A DNA stretch of 64,000 nt from positions 2,914,001-2,978,000 of the forward strand of contig NZ_CP101987.1 in the NCBI RefSeq assembly GCF_024508315.1, written 5' to 3'. How positions within the stretch are numbered: position 1 is the first letter of the stretch; every line of letters starts with the position of its first letter. A program made the position numbers and the translations under genes. This document shows positions 8,003 to 17,017 of the stretch, in pieces. This stretch comes from Cellulomonas xiejunii. Its GTDB lineage: Bacteria > Actinomycetota > Actinomycetes > Actinomycetales > Cellulomonadaceae. The notes under the pieces were generated by a model. It did no database searches. It was not told where the DNA came from and saw only the letters and a program-made list of their open reading frames with translations.

Positions 8003-8634
8003 CGGCCGGCCTCCGCCGGGAGCGCGGCCGGTGCTGCGGCCGGGGGTGCCTGCTGGGGCAGCGCGCCGGCGCCCGGCGCGGGAGCCTGCGGCGTGCCGTC
8101 CGACCGGCGCCGCTCCGGGCGCAGGACCATGACGGCGCCGTAGACGAGCAGCGCCACGGCGACGCCGACGACGATCAGCCCGCGCTGCTGTCCCAGAGCG
8201 AGGGACACGTGCCCGACCCACGGCACGTGGTAGACGGCCACGGCCTTGATCTGCGCGGGGAGCAGCGGGGCGTCGTCGGCGCTGTTGGCGTCGCCGCGCG
8301 TCACGAACATCGTCCCGTCGGCCGTGAACAGCTTGCCGACCACGCGGTGGGTGATGAGCGTCGGGTCGTCGGAGACGGGCTGGAACGTCACGACGTCGCC
8401 GACCTGGACCTCGGCCGTGGCGTCATCGACGCCACGGACGACGACCACGTCGCCGGGATCGTACGTCGGCACCATCGAGCCGGTGAGCACCGTGAGTGCC
8501 GCACCGTCGAGAGCCTTGGGGACCACCGCGAGCGCGACCGCCGCGGCGAGGAGCACGACCAGCGCGAACGTCGCCAGGGCCGAGACCAGGCCGGACAGCC
8601 AGCTGTCGCGCTGGGCGACGGTCGTGGTGCTCAC
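7999..8634 (-). CDS. sipW: SipW-type signal peptidase I (S26B family)
   Basis: This membrane protease releases proteins with the alternate signal peptide from the membrane. The 211-residue product has an N-terminal helix, the catalytic Ser53 in TGSMVPTYDPGD, and His96 in ITHRVV in place of the Lys used by ordinary bacterial signal peptidases. The box RGDANSADD (113-121) and a second helix near the C terminus follow. The tail is Ala/Pro-rich. The GTG start is preceded by GAGGAGG. The gene lies between one substrate-like gene upstream and two downstream, which ties its job to them. SipW-type enzymes process TasA and TapA in Bacillus. Confidence 0.9.
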   Translation of the reverse strand: MSTTTVAQRDSWLSGLVSALATFALVVLLAAAVALAVVPKALDGAALTVLTGSMVPTYDPGDVVVVRGVDDATAEVQVGDVVTFQPVSDDPTLITHRVVGKLFTADGTMFVTRGDANSADDAPLLPAQIKAVAVYHVPWVGHVSLALGQQRGLIVVGVAVALLVYGAVMVLRPERRRSDGTPQAPAPGAGALPQQAPPAAAPAALPAEAGR

Positions 8635-8738
8635 GGGGTCCTCCTCGGGTGGTCGACGGTGCGGGATCGGGCGGGGCACGGACGGGCGGGGTACGGACGG
8701 ACGGGCGGGGCGGGCCGTGGGCCCGCCCCGCCCGGGGA

Positions 8739-9371
8739 TCAGGACGAGAAGCCGGCGCCCGTGCGGACCTGCGTCAGCGAGACGCCCACGTTGCCGAGCA
8801 CGGTCGACGCGGTGACGTTGTTGCGGGCCTGGCCGGAACCCGTGTCCGTGAAGGTCGCGGTCACGACCACCGTGAGGGTCGTCGTGCCGTCCTCCTCCAC
8901 GAGGATCGTCGTCGGCGTGGTCGCCTCCAGGCTCTTGTCGTTGGCGGCGAAGCGGAGCGTGGCCGGTGCGCCGTACGTGCCGGCCGCCACGGGCGTCGTG
9001 GTGTCGCCCTCGGCGAACACCTCGTAGCCGAGGACCAGGCCGTTGAGGGCCCCGGGCGCGACCGACGTGAGGTCGAGCCGGGCTGCCAGGTTGTCGCCCA
9101 CGAGCGTCACGTCGACCGTCTGCGTGCCCTTGGCGACGTCACCAGGCACCATGCGCCAGGTGTCGAGGTCGATCGCGTGGTTCGCGTCACCGCGGGGCGC
9201 CGAGGCGTCGATCCACGAGAGCGACTCGTCGGCCACGACGTTCAGGTCACCGTTGACGATCGTGCCGCCTTCAACCGTGTCCTGCGCGCTCCACAGCGCA
9301 AAGGTCGAACCACCGCTGAGCAGTGCGATACCGGCGACGCCGGCGATGATGCCCTTGGTCTTGTTCTTCAT
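8739..9371 (-). CDS. TasA-like putative fibre subunit with alternate signal peptide
   Basis: The 210-residue product begins MKNKTKGIIAGVAGIALL and has the classic SipW cleavage region GGSTFALWSAQD. The mature part is an all-beta domain with the TasA/camelysin-type segment TLVGDNLAARLDL and ends VSLTQVRTGAGF. The ATG follows AGAAAGG by 7 bases. It stands next to sipW with a gap of 104 bases. It is the best candidate for the main polymer-forming protein of the cluster, because it has the cleanest signal and the strongest ribosome binding site. Confidence 0.85.
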   Translation of the reverse strand: MKNKTKGIIAGVAGIALLSGGSTFALWSAQDTVEGGTIVNGDLNVVADESLSWIDASAPRGDANHAIDLDTWRMVPGDVAKGTQTVDVTLVGDNLAARLDLTSVAPGALNGLVLGYEVFAEGDTTTPVAAGTYGAPATLRFAANDKSLEATTPTTILVEEDGTTTLTVVVTATFTDTGSGQARNNVTASTVLGNVGVSLTQVRTGAGFSS

Positions 9372-9489
9372 GGTCGTGCCTTTCTGAGGGTGGTCGCCCG
9401 GAGGGCGGAGCAGCGCGTCCGGGCGGGCGTCTGCGGGTTTCTGGTGGGACGGGTGGGACGGGTGGGGCTGCGGAGCGTGGTCCCTTGCG

Positions 9490-11685
9490 TCAGGGATACG
9501 GCACCACCGTCCCCGTGGCCGTGCAGGTGACGGTGGCACCGACCGCGAGGGTGCCGAGATCCACGGACGTGCCAGGCGTACGGCCGGGACAGGTGAGGGT
9601 GGTCGTGCCGCCGGTCGACGTGGAACCGGCGACCGTCGTGCGGATCTGCGACCAGGTGTCCGAGACCACGACGCCGGCCAGCGGGACGGAGCCGGTGTTG
9701 CGCACGACGTAGTGCCACACGACCGCGGTCCCGGGAGCCAGCTCGACGCCGCTCGCGAGCTCCGTCGACAGATCGGTCGCGCGGTAGGCCTGCTTGTCGA
9801 TCGTCATGCCGGGCCGGTAGAGGTCCACCCGCGCGCACTGCCCGGTGAGCTGCTCGTCGGAGCCCGCGACGCAGGTGACGCCGCCGTTGATCGCCGCGGT
9901 CGACACCGCCACGACGTTCGTCAGGACCTGGTCGCCCGGGCCACCTGCGCTCGATCTCATCGTCATGTCGTACGTCAGCGTCACCGAGCCGTTGGCCGCC
10001 ACCGTGCCGCTCCACGCGAACCGGCCGGTGCCGTTGTCGGTGAACGTCGAGCCCGCGGGCCGCGTCACCGTCCCGAGCGTCGCGTCGTCGAGCGCGCCCG
10101 CGTAGTCGTCGACGAGGTACGCCGTGACCGCCCCCGCGCCCGCGTTCGAGACGGTCACGGTGTACCTGACCGTGCCGCCCGCGGGCATCGTCACGGCGTT
10201 CGCCGTCTTCGTGACCCGCACCGTGGCGGTCAGGGTGACCTGCCAGTCCTCGACCTCGCCGGCGACGATGGGCGTCGTGGCGGTCAGGAGCTGAGCATCG
10301 GTGGTGGCCGCCGCCACGCGCAGCGTCCGCAGGCCGAGCTGCGACGCCGTGACGGTCACGCCCGACCACGTCAGGGTGGTCGCGCCACCCGTGCAGGCCG
10401 CGGTGTTCGTCTGCTCGCCCGTGTTGAAGACGCCGTTGGCGTTCCAGTCGAGCCAGCCCCGGACACGTCCGCCGGTGCATGCCACGGACAGGGTGTACGT
10501 CGACGCGACCCCCACCCGCGCCGTGAGCCTCGGCGCCGCCGCGAAGGCGTCCTCGTCGGGCCTGACCGTCGTCGCACCGGTGGTGCCGTTGGGCACCGCC
10601 CAGCCGGTGTCACCGGTCGCGTCGGCGCTGTGCGGCACCGTGCGGTTGGGGAAGGCCTGGGCGCCCAGGCGCGTGGCCGGGGCCGCCATGGTGGCGAGCG
10701 TGAAGTTCGCGGCCAGCACGTTGGTGACCGTCGCGCCGACCGTCGTACCGGCGGTCCACGTCGGCTGCACGACGGCGGGGCCGTGCCCGTAGGTCTCGGC
10801 GGCGTCGCCGTAGTCGGCGCCCAGGACGTACCCGACGGCCGCTGCGGTCTGCCCCGCACTCCCGTCGAGGTGGAGGTTCAGCGTCGTGGCACCCTGTGCC
10901 AGCGCCACGGCAGTCGCCGAGTACTGCCCGGCCGGGCACTCCCCGTTCGCCGAGAACGTCAGCGCGTTGCCCGACACCGCCGCGCGGTACTGCGTGCCGC
11001 ACGTCCCGGCATAGCGGTCGATGACGCGCCACGTGGTCGCGGTCGTGCCGGTCGCCCTGATGGACTCCTCGGCCTTGGTCGACTCGGCGTCCGCCACCAC
11101 CAGGCCGGCGAGCGGGACCGTCTGGGCCGTGCGCGTTCCGGTGAAGCCGGCGGCCGCGTAGGTGGCCAGCTCGGCGACGCACGACACGGTGACGTCGCGG
11201 TCGGTGCCCAAGGGCGCCCTGAAGCCGGCGATGAGGTTGTTGGCGGCGCCCTGTGCGGTCCGGTACAGCTGCGGCAGCCCGTCCGCCGTCCACGTCCCGG
11301 GGCGGTAGACGTCGACGTCCTGCTGGTGCCCGCGCGTCATCGTGCACGCGACCTCCAGGCGGGCGTCGGCGCTGAGGTCCTGCCGGGTGGTGACCGTCGT
11401 GGTCGCCTGGGTGCCGGCACTGGCGCCACCTGGGAGCACCTGACCGGGGGTTCCCCAGTTGATCCAGACGATGCGGTCCTTGTAGCGCCCCGCGCCCTCG
11501 GTGGCCATGAGGGCCGACCCGCTGTTCGTGCTCGTGGCGAGGTCACCGACCGCCGCCGCAGCGGGCGTCGCGGTCATGGCGTCGACGACCGGCGCGAGCC
11601 CGAGACCGAGCACGAGCGCGAGCGCTGCGCCGAGGGCGGCGCGACGTGCGCCACCTCCACGCTGCGTGCGCGCGACTGCATGCAT
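9490..11685 (-). CDS. large secreted fibrillar protein with CshA-like, GEVED and DUF11 domains
   Basis: This 731-residue protein heads the surface cluster. It has a signal peptide (RRAALGAALALVLG, probable cut after the AAAA near residue 45), a CshA-like N-terminal domain, and a GEVED-type domain. GWLDWNANG falls near residue 412 and GEVEDW near 476. Two DUF11-type Ig-like repeats run from about 490 to the end. It has no LPXTG-like signal and no C-terminal helix, so it needs another means of attachment, such as the fibre proteins encoded next. The first of two overlapping ATG codons is used, with CAGGAG upstream. Adhesion is the likely role; the ligand is unknown. Confidence 0.8.
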   Translation of the reverse strand: MHAVARTQRGGGARRAALGAALALVLGLGLAPVVDAMTATPAAAAVGDLATSTNSGSALMATEGAGRYKDRIVWINWGTPGQVLPGGASAGTQATTTVTTRQDLSADARLEVACTMTRGHQQDVDVYRPGTWTADGLPQLYRTAQGAANNLIAGFRAPLGTDRDVTVSCVAELATYAAAGFTGTRTAQTVPLAGLVVADAESTKAEESIRATGTTATTWRVIDRYAGTCGTQYRAAVSGNALTFSANGECPAGQYSATAVALAQGATTLNLHLDGSAGQTAAAVGYVLGADYGDAAETYGHGPAVVQPTWTAGTTVGATVTNVLAANFTLATMAAPATRLGAQAFPNRTVPHSADATGDTGWAVPNGTTGATTVRPDEDAFAAAPRLTARVGVASTYTLSVACTGGRVRGWLDWNANGVFNTGEQTNTAACTGGATTLTWSGVTVTASQLGLRTLRVAAATTDAQLLTATTPIVAGEVEDWQVTLTATVRVTKTANAVTMPAGGTVRYTVTVSNAGAGAVTAYLVDDYAGALDDATLGTVTRPAGSTFTDNGTGRFAWSGTVAANGSVTLTYDMTMRSSAGGPGDQVLTNVVAVSTAAINGGVTCVAGSDEQLTGQCARVDLYRPGMTIDKQAYRATDLSTELASGVELAPGTAVVWHYVVRNTGSVPLAGVVVSDTWSQIRTTVAGSTSTGGTTTLTCPGRTPGTSVDLGTLAVGATVTCTATGTVVPYP

Positions 11686-12019
11686 GACCGGCTCCTGGGG
11701 GTTCCCCTGGCGATCGTCGGTGCGCGCTCCTGGCGAGCGCACGCTCACTCCGAGGACCGCGTGCAGGGCTAGTAGGTCACCCGTCCTGGACGGGCGTCCA
11801 CTTGCACAGACTGGGCGACACCGGTCACATCGGGGCCTACGGCCCCACAACGACAGGTGCTATCCCCCACCCGCCCGACAACTTTCACCCGAGCGCCCGA
11901 AAGTCGAAGCGCTTGCCACGCGCGAGCCCTGCCTGCCGCTACCTCGTCGACGTCGTCGTCACTGGCTACAGGTCACCACGCGGCGCAGCCACGCGGCCCG
12001 GGAGCACCCCCACAACGAC
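11686..12019 (-). other. regulatory region of the SipW surface cluster
   Basis: No gene is seen here. On the minus strand it is the leader and promoter region of the surface cluster. It holds an inverted repeat ACTTTC-N12-GAAAGT (11881-11904), a 6-bp hairpin with a 3-base loop (11832-11846), and a 7-bp hairpin with a 1-base centre (11780-11794). No convincing -35/-10 pair was found. I looked for the conserved core of the cyclic di-GMP riboswitches and did not see it. Confidence 0.4.
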
Positions 12020-12061
12020 GAAGCGGGCGGTCCCGGGATCTCTCCCGGGACCGCCCGCTTC
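12020..12061 (-). terminator. strong terminator after rplO
   Basis: A perfect 19-bp stem (12020-12038 with 12043-12061) with a 4-base loop begins 34 bases past the rplO stop. It should end transcription of the spc genes before the surface cluster, where it normally runs on into secY. Confidence 0.9.
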
Positions 12062-12094
12062 GGGTGGTCCGGCCGTGCGGACGTCTGCAGGGTG

Positions 12095-12796
12095 TCAGCC
12101 CTGCGCGACGCTCCCGCCGGCAGCCTCGATCTTGTCCTTCGCGGTCGCGGAGTACGCGTCCACGTCGACGGAGACCTTGACGGTCAGCTCGCCGTCACCC
12201 AGCACCTTGACGCGCTGGCCCTTGCGGACCGCGCCCTTGGCGACCAGGTCGGCAACCGTCACGTCGCCACCGTCGGGGTACAGCGCCGAGAGCTTGTCCA
12301 GGTTGACGACCTGGTACTCGACGCGGAACGGGTTCTTGAAGCCGCGGAGCTTCGGAAGCCGCATGTGCAGCGGCATCTGCCCACCCTCGAAGCGGTCCGG
12401 CACCTGGTACCGGGCCTTGGTGCCCTTGGTACCGCGGCCGGCCGTCTTGCCCTTGGACGCCTCACCACGACCCACACGGGTCTTGGCGGTCTTGGCGCCC
12501 GGGGCCGGACGCAGGTGGTGCACCTTGAGGGTGCCACCCGCGCCGGGCTGGGCAGCGGCCTCGGCGGCAGCCTTCGCGGCAGCCGTCGGGGCCTTCTTCG
12601 CCGGAGCCTTCTCAGCCTTGGCAGAGGACTCGGCCTTGGTGGACGAAGCCGCCTTGGTCGACGCCTTCTTCTCCGCAGCCGGAGCGGACTCCGTCTTGGC
12701 GGCAGCCTTCTTCGCCGGAGCCTTCTTGGCAGCCTTCGGCGCCTCGGTCTCCGTCGTGTCGGCAGCCTTCTTGTCAGCCTTCTTGTCGTCGGCCAT
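12095..12796 (-). CDS. rplO: 50S ribosomal protein uL15 with long Lys/Ala-rich N-terminal extension
   Basis: The protein helps late assembly of the large subunit. The canonical domain starts near residue 87 ([13 protein letters not shown]) and runs through [19 protein letters not shown] to the C terminus. The product has 233 residues against about 145-150 in the family. Residues 1-86 are an added, low-complexity stretch of Lys, Ala, Pro, Thr and Glu with PAKKA units, like the tails of actinobacterial HU proteins. The ATG ([10 protein letters not shown]) is preceded by AGGAGG; a GTG six bases earlier is a close alternative. It starts three bases after the rpmD stop region. Confidence 0.95.
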   Translation of the reverse strand: MADDKKADKKAADTTETEAPKAAKKAPAKKAAAKTESAPAAEKKASTKAASSTKAESSAKAEKAPAKKAPTAAAKAAAEAAAQPGAGGTLKVHHLRPAPGAKTAKTRVGRGEASKGKTAGRGTKGTKARYQVPDRFEGGQMPLHMRLPKLRGFKNPFRVEYQVVNLDKLSALYPDGGDVTVADLVAKGAVRKGQRVKVLGDGELTVKVSVDVDAYSATAKDKIEAAGGSVAQG

Positions 12797-12798
12797 GG

Positions 12799-12984
12799 TC
12801 ACTCGACCTCCTCGACCGCAACCAGGTGCGTCACCGTGTTGACCATGCCGCGGATCTCAGGGCGGTCCTCCTTGACGACGACGTCGCCGATCCGCTTCAG
12901 GCCCAGGGTGCGCAGCGTGTCGCGCTGGTTCTGCTTTCCGCCGATGGCGGACCGGGTCTGGGTCACCTTGAGGCGGGCCATCAT
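12799..12984 (-). CDS. rpmD: 50S ribosomal protein uL30
   Basis: This small large-subunit protein has the family motif [18 protein letters not shown] near residues 15-32. Two ATG codons stand side by side. The first overlaps the rpsE stop (ATGA), gives 61 residues and is used here; the second gives 60 residues beginning [11 protein letters not shown]. The order rpsE-rpmD-rplO is the standard one. Confidence 0.95.
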   Translation of the reverse strand: MMARLKVTQTRSAIGGKQNQRDTLRTLGLKRIGDVVVKEDRPEIRGMVNTVTHLVAVEEVE

Positions 12985-13622
12985 GCACCTGCCTTCGCGG
13001 ACGCCGCGGCACGACCCTCGGCCTGCGCGCGCAGCAGCGCGTGCGGCGCGACGTGGTCGAGCGGCAGCCCACGACGGGCGGCCACGGCCTCGGGCTCCTC
13101 GAGGGAGCGCAGGGCCTCGACCGTGGCGTGCACGATGTTGATCGCGTTGGTCGACCCGAGCGACTTGCTGAGCACGTCGTGGATGCCGGCGCACTCGAGC
13201 ACCGCACGCACCGGACCACCGGCGATCACACCGGTACCCGGCGAGGCGGGACGCAGGAAGACGACACCGGCGGCCTTCTCACCCGTGACGGGGTGCGGGA
13301 TCGTGCCCTGGATGCGGGGGACGCGGAAGAAGCTCTTCTTCGCCTCCTCGACACCCTTGGCGATCGCCGCGGGCACCTCCTTGGCCTTGCCGTAGCCGAC
13401 GCCGACCGTGCCGTCGCCGTCGCCCACCACGACGAGCGCGGTGAAGCTGAACCGGCGGCCACCCTTGACGACCTTGGCGACACGGTTGATCGTCACGACG
13501 CGCTCGACGAACGCGCTCTTCTCGGCGGCGTCACCGCGCCGCCCGCCGTCACGACGGCCGCCGTCCCGGCGGTCGCCGCCGGTGCCACCGGCACCGGTGT
13601 TGCTGCGCTGAGGAGCAGCCAT
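12981..13622 (-). CDS. rpsE: 30S ribosomal protein uS5
   Basis: uS5 lies at the mRNA entry side of the small subunit and affects decoding accuracy. The 213-residue product has a Gly/Arg/Asp-rich N-terminal tail (about 1-34) before the double-stranded RNA-binding-like domain ([19 protein letters not shown]). The C-terminal part contains GTIPHPVTG and [14 protein letters not shown] short Ala-rich tail ends the protein. Confidence 0.97.
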   Translation of the reverse strand: MAAPQRSNTGAGGTGGDRRDGGRRDGGRRGDAAEKSAFVERVVTINRVAKVVKGGRRFSFTALVVVGDGDGTVGVGYGKAKEVPAAIAKGVEEAKKSFFRVPRIQGTIPHPVTGEKAAGVVFLRPASPGTGVIAGGPVRAVLECAGIHDVLSKSLGSTNAINIVHATVEALRSLEEPEAVAARRGLPLDHVAPHALLRAQAEGRAAASAKAGA

Positions 13623-13656
13623 CAGAGAGTCCTCTTCTTCGATGCGGAGTTCGTCG

Positions 13657-14028
13657 TCACAGGTTCAGACCGCCCTCGCGTGCGCCGTCGGCGACCGCGG
13701 CCACACGGCCGTGGTACTTGTTGCCGCCGCGGTCGAACACGACCGCCTCGACGCCGGCAGCCTTGGCACGGGCGGCCACGAGCTCGCCGACCTTCCGGGC
13801 CTTGGCGGTCTTGTCGCCGTCGTCGGCGCGCAGGTCGGCCTCGAGGGTCGACGCGTACGCGACCGTCTTGCCGAGCGCGTCGTCCACGACCTGTGCGGTC
13901 ATGTGACGCGCGGAGCGCGTCACGACGAGGCGGGGACGAGCAGCCGTGCCGACCACCTTCTTGCGCAGGCGCAGGTGACGACGCCGACGAGCGACGGTCG
14001 TGCCCTTGCCTCTGATGCCGATAGCCAT
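13657..14028 (-). CDS. rplR: 50S ribosomal protein uL18
   Basis: uL18 binds 5S rRNA with uL5 and bL25. The 123-residue product begins [20 protein letters not shown] and has [19 protein letters not shown] and [24 protein letters not shown], both characteristic. It begins 2 bases after the rplF stop and lies 34 bases before rpsE. Confidence 0.97.
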   Translation of the reverse strand: MAIGIRGKGTTVARRRRHLRLRKKVVGTAARPRLVVTRSARHMTAQVVDDALGKTVAYASTLEADLRADDGDKTAKARKVGELVAARAKAAGVEAVVFDRGGNKYHGRVAAVADGAREGGLNL

Positions 14029-14030
14029 GG

Positions 14031-14570
14031 CTACTTCCCAGCCTTTCCGACCTTGCGGCGCACGTTCTCGCCCGCGTACCGCACGCCCTTGCCCTTGTAG
14101 GGCTCCGGCTTGCGGATCTTGCGGATGTTCGCGGCGACCTCGCCCACCTGCTGCTTGTCGATGCCCTGGACCGAGAACTTCGTCGCGGACTCGACCGCGA
14201 ACGTGATCCCGGCGGGGGGCTCGACGACCACAGGGTGGCTGAAGCCGAGTGCGAACTCGAGGTTGTCACCCTTCGCCAGCACGCGGTAACCGGTGCCGAC
14301 GATCTCGAGCTTCTTGGTGTAGCCCTCCGTCACACCGGTGACCAGGTTGGCCAGCAGCGTGCGGGTCAGGCCGTGCAGCGAGCGCGAGTTGCGCTCGTCG
14401 TCGGGACGCGTCACCACGAGGGCGCCCGCGTCGTCGCGGTCCACCGTGAGGGGCGCGGCAACCGTGTGGCTGAGCGTGCCCTTGGGACCCTTGACCGTCA
14501 CGACCTGGTCGTCGATGGCGACATCGACGCCTGCCGGCACCGGGACGGGGATCCTGCCGATTCGAGACAT
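14031..14570 (-). CDS. rplF: 50S ribosomal protein uL6
   Basis: uL6 supports the factor-binding region near the sarcin-ricin loop. The 179-residue product begins [20 protein letters not shown] and has [17 protein letters not shown] and the C-terminal signature [13 protein letters not shown]. The family-length start is preceded by GGAGAGGAGAAC. A longer frame upstream reaches past rpsH's stop and is not used. Confidence 0.97.
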   Translation of the reverse strand: MSRIGRIPVPVPAGVDVAIDDQVVTVKGPKGTLSHTVAAPLTVDRDDAGALVVTRPDDERNSRSLHGLTRTLLANLVTGVTEGYTKKLEIVGTGYRVLAKGDNLEFALGFSHPVVVEPPAGITFAVESATKFSVQGIDKQQVGEVAANIRKIRKPEPYKGKGVRYAGENVRRKVGKAGK

Positions 14571-14595
14571 GGCTGTTCTCCTCTCCGTCTCGGAC

Positions 14596-14994
14596 TTACC
14601 AGACGTAGGCGAGGACTTCCCCACCCACGCCCTTCTTGGCGGCCTGCTTGTCGGTCAGCAGCCCGGAGGACGTGGACAGGATCGCCACTCCCAGGCCGCC
14701 GAGCACCTTCGGCAGGTTGGTCGACTTGGCGTACACGCGCAGGCCCGGCTTGGACACGCGCTTGACGCCGGCGAGCGCACGCTCGCGGTTGGGGCCGTAC
14801 TTCAGGGTGATCGTGAGGTTCTTGCCCACGGGCGCGTCCTCGACGGTCCAGCCGGAGATGTAGCCCTCGGCCTGCAGGATCTCGGCGACGTGGCTCTTCA
14901 GCTTCGAGAACGGGATCGTCACCGTGTCGTGGTGCGCCGAGTTCGCGTTGCGCAGACGCGTCAGGAAGTCTGCGATCGGGTCGGTCATGGTCAT
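14596..14994 (-). CDS. rpsH: 30S ribosomal protein uS8
   Basis: uS8 binds the central domain of 16S rRNA early in assembly; in E. coli it also represses spc translation. The 132-residue product has [14 protein letters not shown] near its start and the ending [21 protein letters not shown]. Of two nearby ATG codons the first lies about 10 bases from AAAGGG and is preferred. The gap before it holds a 26-base palindrome. Confidence 0.97.
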   Translation of the reverse strand: MTMTDPIADFLTRLRNANSAHHDTVTIPFSKLKSHVAEILQAEGYISGWTVEDAPVGKNLTITLKYGPNRERALAGVKRVSKPGLRVYAKSTNLPKVLGGLGVAILSTSSGLLTDKQAAKKGVGGEVLAYVW

Positions 14995-15022
14995 CGGGCG
15001 TCAGCCCTTTCTCGCCGGGGTA

Positions 15023-15048
15023 TCCGCGGCCCTGTACAGGGCCGCGGA
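15023..15048. other. perfect 26-base palindrome between rpsN and rpsH
   Basis: The two 13-base halves TCCGCGGCCCTGT and ACAGGGCCGCGGA are exact reverse complements. As RNA they give an 11-bp stem with a GUAC loop in the middle of the spc message. It lies 29 bases before the rpsH start. It could be an attenuator, an RNase processing site or a protein-binding site. Confidence 0.6.
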
Positions 15049-15084
15049 CCTACCGACGTCAGGAGGGTGTTGCAGGTGCTGGTG

Positions 15085-15270
15085 TTACCAGCTGCTCTTG
15101 GTCACGCCGGGGAGCTCGCCACGGTGGGCCATCTCCCGCACGCAGATCCGGCACAGGCCGAACTTGCGGTACACCGAGTGCGGTCGCCCGCACTTCTGGC
15201 AGCGCGTGTAACCACGGACCGCGAACTTGGGCTTCGCAGCCGCCTTGTTGATGAGGGCGGTCTTCGCCAT
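15085..15270 (-). CDS. rpsZ: 30S ribosomal protein uS14, zinc-binding short form
   Basis: The 61-residue product is the zinc form of uS14. It has the two CxxC pairs in RCQKCGR and GLCRICV and ends LPGVTKSSW. It begins one base after the rplE stop. Many actinobacteria carry a second zinc-free uS14 elsewhere for zinc limitation; none lies in this window. Confidence 0.97.
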   Translation of the reverse strand: MAKTALINKAAAKPKFAVRGYTRCQKCGRPHSVYRKFGLCRICVREMAHRGELPGVTKSSW

Positions 15271-15271
15271 G

Positions 15272-15844
15272 TCAGTTCTCCTTGAACGGGAAGCCGAGGA
15301 GCTTGAGGAGCGCGCGGCCCTCGTCGTCCGTCGTCGCGGTGGTCACGATCGTGATGTCCATGCCGCGGACACGGTCGATCTTGTCCTGGTCGATCTCGTG
15401 GAACACGGACTGCTCCACGAGGCCGAACGTGTAGTTGCCGTGGCCGTCGAACTGCTTGGGCGACAGGCCGCGGAAGTCACGGATGCGCGGCAGCGCCGTC
15501 GACAGCAGGCGGTCGAGGAACTCCCAGGCACGGTCGCCGCGCAGCGTGACGTGCGCACCGATCGGCATGCCCTCGCGCAGCTTGAACTGCGCGATGGACT
15601 TGCGGGCCTTGGTGACCTGCGGCTTCTGACCCGTGATCTGCGTCAGGTCGCGGATCGCGCCCTCGATGAGCTTGGAGTCCTTCGCAGCATCGCCGACACC
15701 CATGTTGACGACGACCTTGACCAGTCGCGCCACCTGGTTGATGTTCTCGTGGCTGAACTGCTCGAAGAGCGCCGAACGGATCTCGTCGTTGTAGCGCGAC
15801 TTGAGCCGCGGCAGAGCCGGGGCCTCGATGGTGGTCTCGGTCAT
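15272..15844 (-). CDS. rplE: 50S ribosomal protein uL5
   Basis: uL5 binds 5S rRNA in the central protuberance. The 190-residue product has [43 protein letters not shown] and the C-terminal [19 protein letters not shown]. Its ATG overlaps the last base of the rplX stop, so the two are coupled. Confidence 0.97.
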   Translation of the reverse strand: MTETTIEAPALPRLKSRYNDEIRSALFEQFSHENINQVARLVKVVVNMGVGDAAKDSKLIEGAIRDLTQITGQKPQVTKARKSIAQFKLREGMPIGAHVTLRGDRAWEFLDRLLSTALPRIRDFRGLSPKQFDGHGNYTFGLVEQSVFHEIDQDKIDRVRGMDITIVTTATTDDEGRALLKLLGFPFKEN

Positions 15845-16185
15845 CAGATGTCCTTACCGGAGCGCTTGGCGACGCGGACGCGCACAGTGCGCGTGCGCCC
15901 GTCGCGCTCGACCTGCTCGGTGCGGTAGCCGACCCGGGTGCCCTTCTTGGTCTCCGGGTCCACGAGCATCACGTTGCTGATGTGGATGGGGGCCTCGATC
16001 GTCTCGATGCCGCCGGTGCGGGTGCCGCGCGAGGTCTGGCCGGCCTTCGTGTGCTTCTGCACACGCTGGACGCCCTCGACGACGACGCGCTGCGTCTCGG
16101 GGAGGACCTCGAGCACACGGCCCTGCTGGCCCTTGTCACGACCCGAGATCACGAGGACGAGGTCGCCCTTCTTGATCTTCGCCAT
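15844..16185 (-). CDS. rplX: 50S ribosomal protein uL24
   Basis: uL24 is an assembly initiator protein near the exit tunnel. The 113-residue product has the KOW motif in [20 protein letters not shown] and the segment [19 protein letters not shown]. It starts two bases after the rplN stop. Confidence 0.97.
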   Translation of the reverse strand: MAKIKKGDLVLVISGRDKGQQGRVLEVLPETQRVVVEGVQRVQKHTKAGQTSRGTRTGGIETIEAPIHISNVMLVDPETKKGTRVGYRTEQVERDGRTRTVRVRVAKRSGKDI

Positions 16186-16187
16186 GG

Positions 16188-16556
16188 TCAGATCACCTCC
16201 GGAGCGAGCGAGATGATCTTCATGAACTTCTTGTCACGCAGCTCCCGGCCCACCGGGCCGAAGATGCGCGTGCCACGAGGCTCTCCGTCGTTCTTGAGGA
16301 TCACGGCCGCGTTCTCGTCGAACTTGATGTACGAGCCGTCGGGACGCCGACGCTCCTTGCGGGTACGGACGATGACCGCCTTGACGACGTCGCCCTTCTT
16401 CACGTTGCCGCCGGGGATGGCGTCCTTCACGGTGGCGACGATGACGTCACCGATGCCCGCGTACCGGCGGCCGGAGCCGCCGAGCACACGGATGCAAAGG
16501 ATCTCCTTGGCACCCGTGTTGTCGGCGACACGCAGTCGCGACTCCTGCTGGATCAT
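16188..16556 (-). CDS. rplN: 50S ribosomal protein uL14
   Basis: uL14 contacts 16S rRNA at bridges between the subunits. The 122-residue product begins [19 protein letters not shown] and has [20 protein letters not shown] and the ending [16 protein letters not shown]. It is the first gene of the spc group. It follows rpsQ by 163 bases that contain a hairpin, so a separate start of transcription here is possible. Confidence 0.97.
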   Translation of the reverse strand: MIQQESRLRVADNTGAKEILCIRVLGGSGRRYAGIGDVIVATVKDAIPGGNVKKGDVVKAVIVRTRKERRRPDGSYIKFDENAAVILKNDGEPRGTRIFGPVGRELRDKKFMKIISLAPEVI

Positions 16557-16641
16557 CTACCTACTCCTGTCGTCTGGCGGGTTCTCGCTCGCACGGCGGC
16601 GACGAGCCTGGCCATCCGGATGGTTGCCGTGGTGCACACGC

Positions 16642-16664
16642 CGCGGGCGGGAGACCCGCCCGCG
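16642..16664 (-). terminator. hairpin at the S10/spc boundary
   Basis: A 10-bp GC stem (16642-16651 with 16655-16664) with a 3-base loop lies 56 bases after the rpsQ stop and before rplN. Flanking GTTGCC and GGCAAC could extend the structure. It may terminate or attenuate the S10 transcript. Confidence 0.5.
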
Positions 16665-16719
16665 TCGTGGGCAACTGTCGTGGTGCTGTGCTGCCGGGGC
16701 CTCGCGGCCGTCGGCAGGG

Positions 16720-17010
16720 TTACTTGGCCTTCTGGTGGATCTCGACGAGGCGCCAGCGCTTGGCTGCCGACAGCGGCCGGGTCTCCATGATCTCGACCAG
16801 GTCGCCGACGCCGGCGGCGTTCAGCTCGTCGTGCACCTTCACCTTGCTGGTACGGCGGATGACCTTGCCGTACAGCGGGTGCTTGACGCGGTCCTCGACC
16901 TCGACGACGACCGTCTTGTCCATCTTGTCGGACACGACGTAGCCGCGGCGGGTCTTACGGTACGCGCGGGGGTCCGACGTCGCCGTCGTCTGCTCGTGCT
17001 TCGTGGTCAT
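16720..17010 (-). CDS. rpsQ: 30S ribosomal protein uS17
   Basis: uS17 is an early-binding OB-fold protein of the 30S body. The 96-residue product begins [20 protein letters not shown], a short extension typical of actinobacteria. It has [23 protein letters not shown] and the ending [12 protein letters not shown]. The start 7 bases after the rpmC stop fits the family. It closes the S10 group. Confidence 0.96.
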   Translation of the reverse strand: MTTKHEQTTATSDPRAYRKTRRGYVVSDKMDKTVVVEVEDRVKHPLYGKVIRRTSKVKVHDELNAAGVGDLVEIMETRPLSAAKRWRLVEIHQKAK

Positions 17011-17017
17011 GATTGCC

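Noticed and set aside
11686..12019. Cyclic di-GMP or cyclic di-AMP riboswitch in front of the surface cluster
   Set aside because: Short GC hairpins are present, but the conserved cores of those riboswitch classes were not found on the minus strand.
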